64,000 nt of DNA. It comes from Rhabdophis nuchalis (Eukaryota > Chordata > Lepidosauria > Squamata > Natricidae). Shown one piece after another: positions 61,030-64,000 of this stretch (the first letter of the stretch is position 1; the number at the start of each line of letters is the position of its first letter). The position numbers and the translations under genes were made by a program. The notes below the pieces were generated by a model, which ran no database searches, was not told the origin of the DNA, and worked only from the letters and a program-made list of their open reading frames with translations. Location: assembly GCA_039707465.1 (NCBI GenBank), contig CM077648.1:29577119-29641118 (forward strand). Reading direction: 5' to 3'.

Positions 61030-64000
61030 GATTTCCTATCCTCAATTCCATCTTGGGTCTCTTCTCAGCAGAACATTAAAAATGCTTCAGCCTCTAAACT
61101 CAGACTGCCCTCCATGTTTCCCAAATAGAATTATCTATAATATATTTAGCAGCTTGTGCTGATGTTAGGCCATGCAGATGGCTCATTTTTTCCTCTAGGT
61201 ATGCAACTGAACCAGAAATATTTCTATCTAGCCTCAAGTGGGTGTGGGAGTCAGTTCCAATAGAAGTAATAAAGGCACTGAATTTAGCAGGGTAATGTTC
61301 ACAGCAAAACAATGCCAAAATCAAGGATGCTATCTGTTAATTGGCCATGCTATCTTTAAACCAACTTGCAGAGCTACACTATTGTTTATGCCTATGTTTG
61401 CGTATAATATATGGATTATTAGATCAATGAAATCCTCTTTGAAACTGGAACCGCATGTTCCTAGATCCCTGTTATGACACTGATTATATTATAATAGCTA
61501 TGGATTTTCTAGTGTTAAGCATACCCACTTTCTTTAATATTAACATAAATCTTCCTCATTCTAAATTTATTCAAATGCCTCAGATCAATGCAGTACAGAG
61601 AACAGAACAGTAAATAAAATCTACCAGAGCTATCAATAGCAATAGTTTCTAACAGAAATTGCTCTATATATTTAATATTGTTCGGATGATGAAAATATAC
61701 ATAGAAATATCACCAGAGTTAAATTAAATTTATTTTTTGTTCTTTACCCCAAGCCTCAAGAAATGCATTATTTTTTCTCCAAGTGTGTTTCATTTCATAT
61801 AATTGTTGATTTGATTATGGTTCAACTTTCTGTATCTTTTTTTTATTGTTGACTTTTAAGCTTGACTATGGTTGCGCCTTACCATAGTATTAATTCTATA
61901 GATTACTAGACATACAATTAAGCAAAGGAAACATATGGATGTTTTTTTGCTTAAATGGAGAAATGGTTAGCCAGGTCACAGAAACAGAGGAAAGAAATAT
62001 GTTCCTCAACTAGTACTATATTAAAGGAATAGTAATAGAAAACCATACTCTCATGGGTTACATGTTGCCATGGACACTCTCCATTGTGTCTTGACTTTTT
62101 TTTTTTTTAAAGTAATCATTTTAATTAAAAACAAACCAATCCTCAGTATGTTGTGGCATTTGCACGGTAATGCATTATCCTCCAACAAAATATTTGTTCA
62201 AAAGAATTCTTCCAGGTATTAGTCATCCTTAGAAAATAAAACACATGGTTGCCTTCACCCCAAGCATTTTTAAAAAAAAGAAAATGTAGAAATCAGCCTA
62301 AAAAGAGAAGTGGTGAAATAGCAGGAACTTCCTGGAGAGAGAGGGAGAGAGAGAGAGAGAGAGAGAGAGCAAGCAAGCAAGCAAACTGAACAGGTTTCCC
62401 TCTGCCAACGCTCTTCTCTGATTCTCTCAAAATTGTAAGTGACAAGCAAAACAATGTTTGCTTCTCCTTGACTCCAGAAATACCATGTGGAGGATGGGAA
62501 GCTTCTAAATGGCAAGTTTCTAATTGCAGGGTTCTTGTTACCTATCATTCGGCCTGATGAAAAGTTTGCTTGTTTCTTTTTAATTAGACTCAAAGGAACT
62601 TACTGATAGTCATCTGTAAACTATGCAGTGTTTTGTAGCTTTGGCAGCACATTGCCATAATGGGAAAGTCAAGCCCATGTTGTGATGATTATGAAAAGGA
62701 CTGGAAAACTAATCAACTTAGACAGGAGAAAAACAAACTATCACCCTTTCTGATTAGAGCATTGCTGTCAAGACTATTTATAGAATCCAGATTGTGATCT
62801 TTTCCAAAAGAAGCAGCCTGCACTGAATGCCCCACTCTAGCCTTCCCTAATCTGATAATTTCCACATGGGTTGTATTTAATACTCCTAGCTAGCAGAGTC
62901 AAATAAATTCTGGGATTTGCATTCCTAATAATTCTGAGGAATTTTATTTTGGCAAAGACTGCTCTTTTTTATGTAGGGATCACTTTAAACTTTAGAGAGC
63001 TACCTTCACTCCTAACACAGCTTTTGTCCAATTCCATTATGGTACTGTGATTCTAAGTGTTCCTTTAAATGATTTAGAGGATGACTCAATAAAAAAAAAT
63101 TCCATCAAAAGATAAAAAGTTATTCCATCATATTATTTTATACAGGCATCTCACATGTCTATTCATTTGACATTCAGTTTTATAGTTGAAATAACTGAAA
63201 CATAGTGACTCAAGGATCTCTAGGACTCTAGGATTTCTGGGCCAGAATTTCTTTTTCATAAAATGCAAATATTCAGAGATTAGAGATAGAGGACTAGAAT
63301 GGAACAATGAATGCTCAGGTGGAAAAAAACTGTGAAGAACTTTAACATGGATTTAGTTACCTAATTGTTTTTACACTTGCATATGCTAATATTTATGCAA
63401 TTTATCATTCCAAAAATTTGCCTAGAGGTTCAAACTCAAGATGTATTATCCCGCCCAACAGATGTGTTGCAACTTTCACAATCTATTCTAAACTATCTCC
63501 AATGATCTAAACATGAACAACTTTTTCCTCCAGTTCAGCAAATCAAACAACATAATAATATTTACTGTTTCCAAATGAGAATTGTGGACTTCTTTCTAGT
63601 TCTTGTAATAATCAATTGTTTACACCATGTTGACTGGGGAATTCTAGGAGTTGAAGTCTACAAGTCTTAAAATTGTCAAGGTTGGAAAGGGAAGCATCCA
63701 GGTTTAGGGTAGGGTGGGGGAAAGTATTCTCTCTTTTTATGAAGTCTTTAAAATGATTAAGCCAATAACTATCTCCAAGGTCACCTTGTTTGCCACCTTC
63801 AGTTTACTCACTTTTTATGTTGTGCCAAATAAAGCAAACTTTGTTTCATTAATATTTAAGAGTCATTTAGATTGTTCCAGATGAATTTAAAGTTCATTTA
63901 AATCACTATCAAGATAATATTAAGATTCGTCCCTGCATAATCTACTAACATAAATGATTGAGATGTCTGCATATAAATGGAAAGCTAAATATGATAATGC
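61030..64000. other. mostly unique DNA with a (GA)n run
   Basis: A (GA)n microsatellite lies at about 62338-62369 followed by GCAA units. Bases about 62400-62750 are repeat-free and of mixed composition. I see no gene. Only the half hAT listed separately is recognised. Confidence 0.45.
63632..63692. mobile_element. right half of a palindromic hAT
   Basis: GACTGGGGAATTCTAGGAG, TTGAAGTCTACAAGTCTTAA and GTCAAGGTTGGAAAG match one arm of the element type at 57130-57301. The left arm is missing. Confidence 0.6.

Overview
This window looks like intergenic or deep intronic DNA from a squamate reptile, most likely a snake. It is AT-rich, carries many vertebrate-type microsatellites, and I find no host protein-coding exon that I can support. 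The repeat set points to squamates: Sauria-type tRNA SINEs, a BovB (RTE) tail, many CR1 and L2-like LINE pieces, a dense hAT MITE load with clear 8-bp target-site duplications (TSDs), pogo/Tigger-like MITEs with TA duplications, and one solo LTR. All family names come from recognising the sequence, not from a database search.

Layout. 1-2.5 kb: unique AT-rich DNA. 2.5-5.2 kb: hAT cluster, including a chimeric element and a head-to-tail pair sharing three copies of one TSD. 7.4-9.0 kb: decayed L2 and CR1 pieces. 9.1-10.4 kb: an inverted-repeat locus with tRNA-like boxes, then an unclassified repeat with an 80-bp tandem duplication. 11.8-16.6 kb: four hAT MITEs (one inside an old LINE) and a Sauria SINE fragment. 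19.5-27.7 kb: SINEs, an L2 tail with TSD, two hATs, a 134-bp (ATT)n, a second tRNA-like composite repeat, a Tigger-like MITE and a full Sauria SINE. 29-40 kb: several CR1 tails, long CT and CA tracts, and more MITEs. 41-50 kb: inverted 206-bp arms 2.1 kb apart, an L2 tail with 9-bp TSD, a Sauria SINE, a hairpin hAT in a dead reverse transcriptase, and a solo LTR in a SINE tail. 50-54 kb: L2, CR1 and BovB 3' ends. 57.1-61.0 kb: a nested hAT pair, then the main coding feature. 61-64 kb: mostly unique DNA.

The only substantial coding sequence is an L2-like LINE on the minus strand (57491 to about 60964). It encodes an apurinic-like endonuclease plus a reverse transcriptase and is broken by one single-base frameshift near its N terminus. 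It is GC- and CpG-rich against AT-rich surroundings, which fits a recent insertion. The other elements are non-autonomous or truncated and would depend on enzymes encoded elsewhere. The most unusual structures are the hAT chimeras and tandems, and the two composite loci with inverted or repeated tRNA-like modules.
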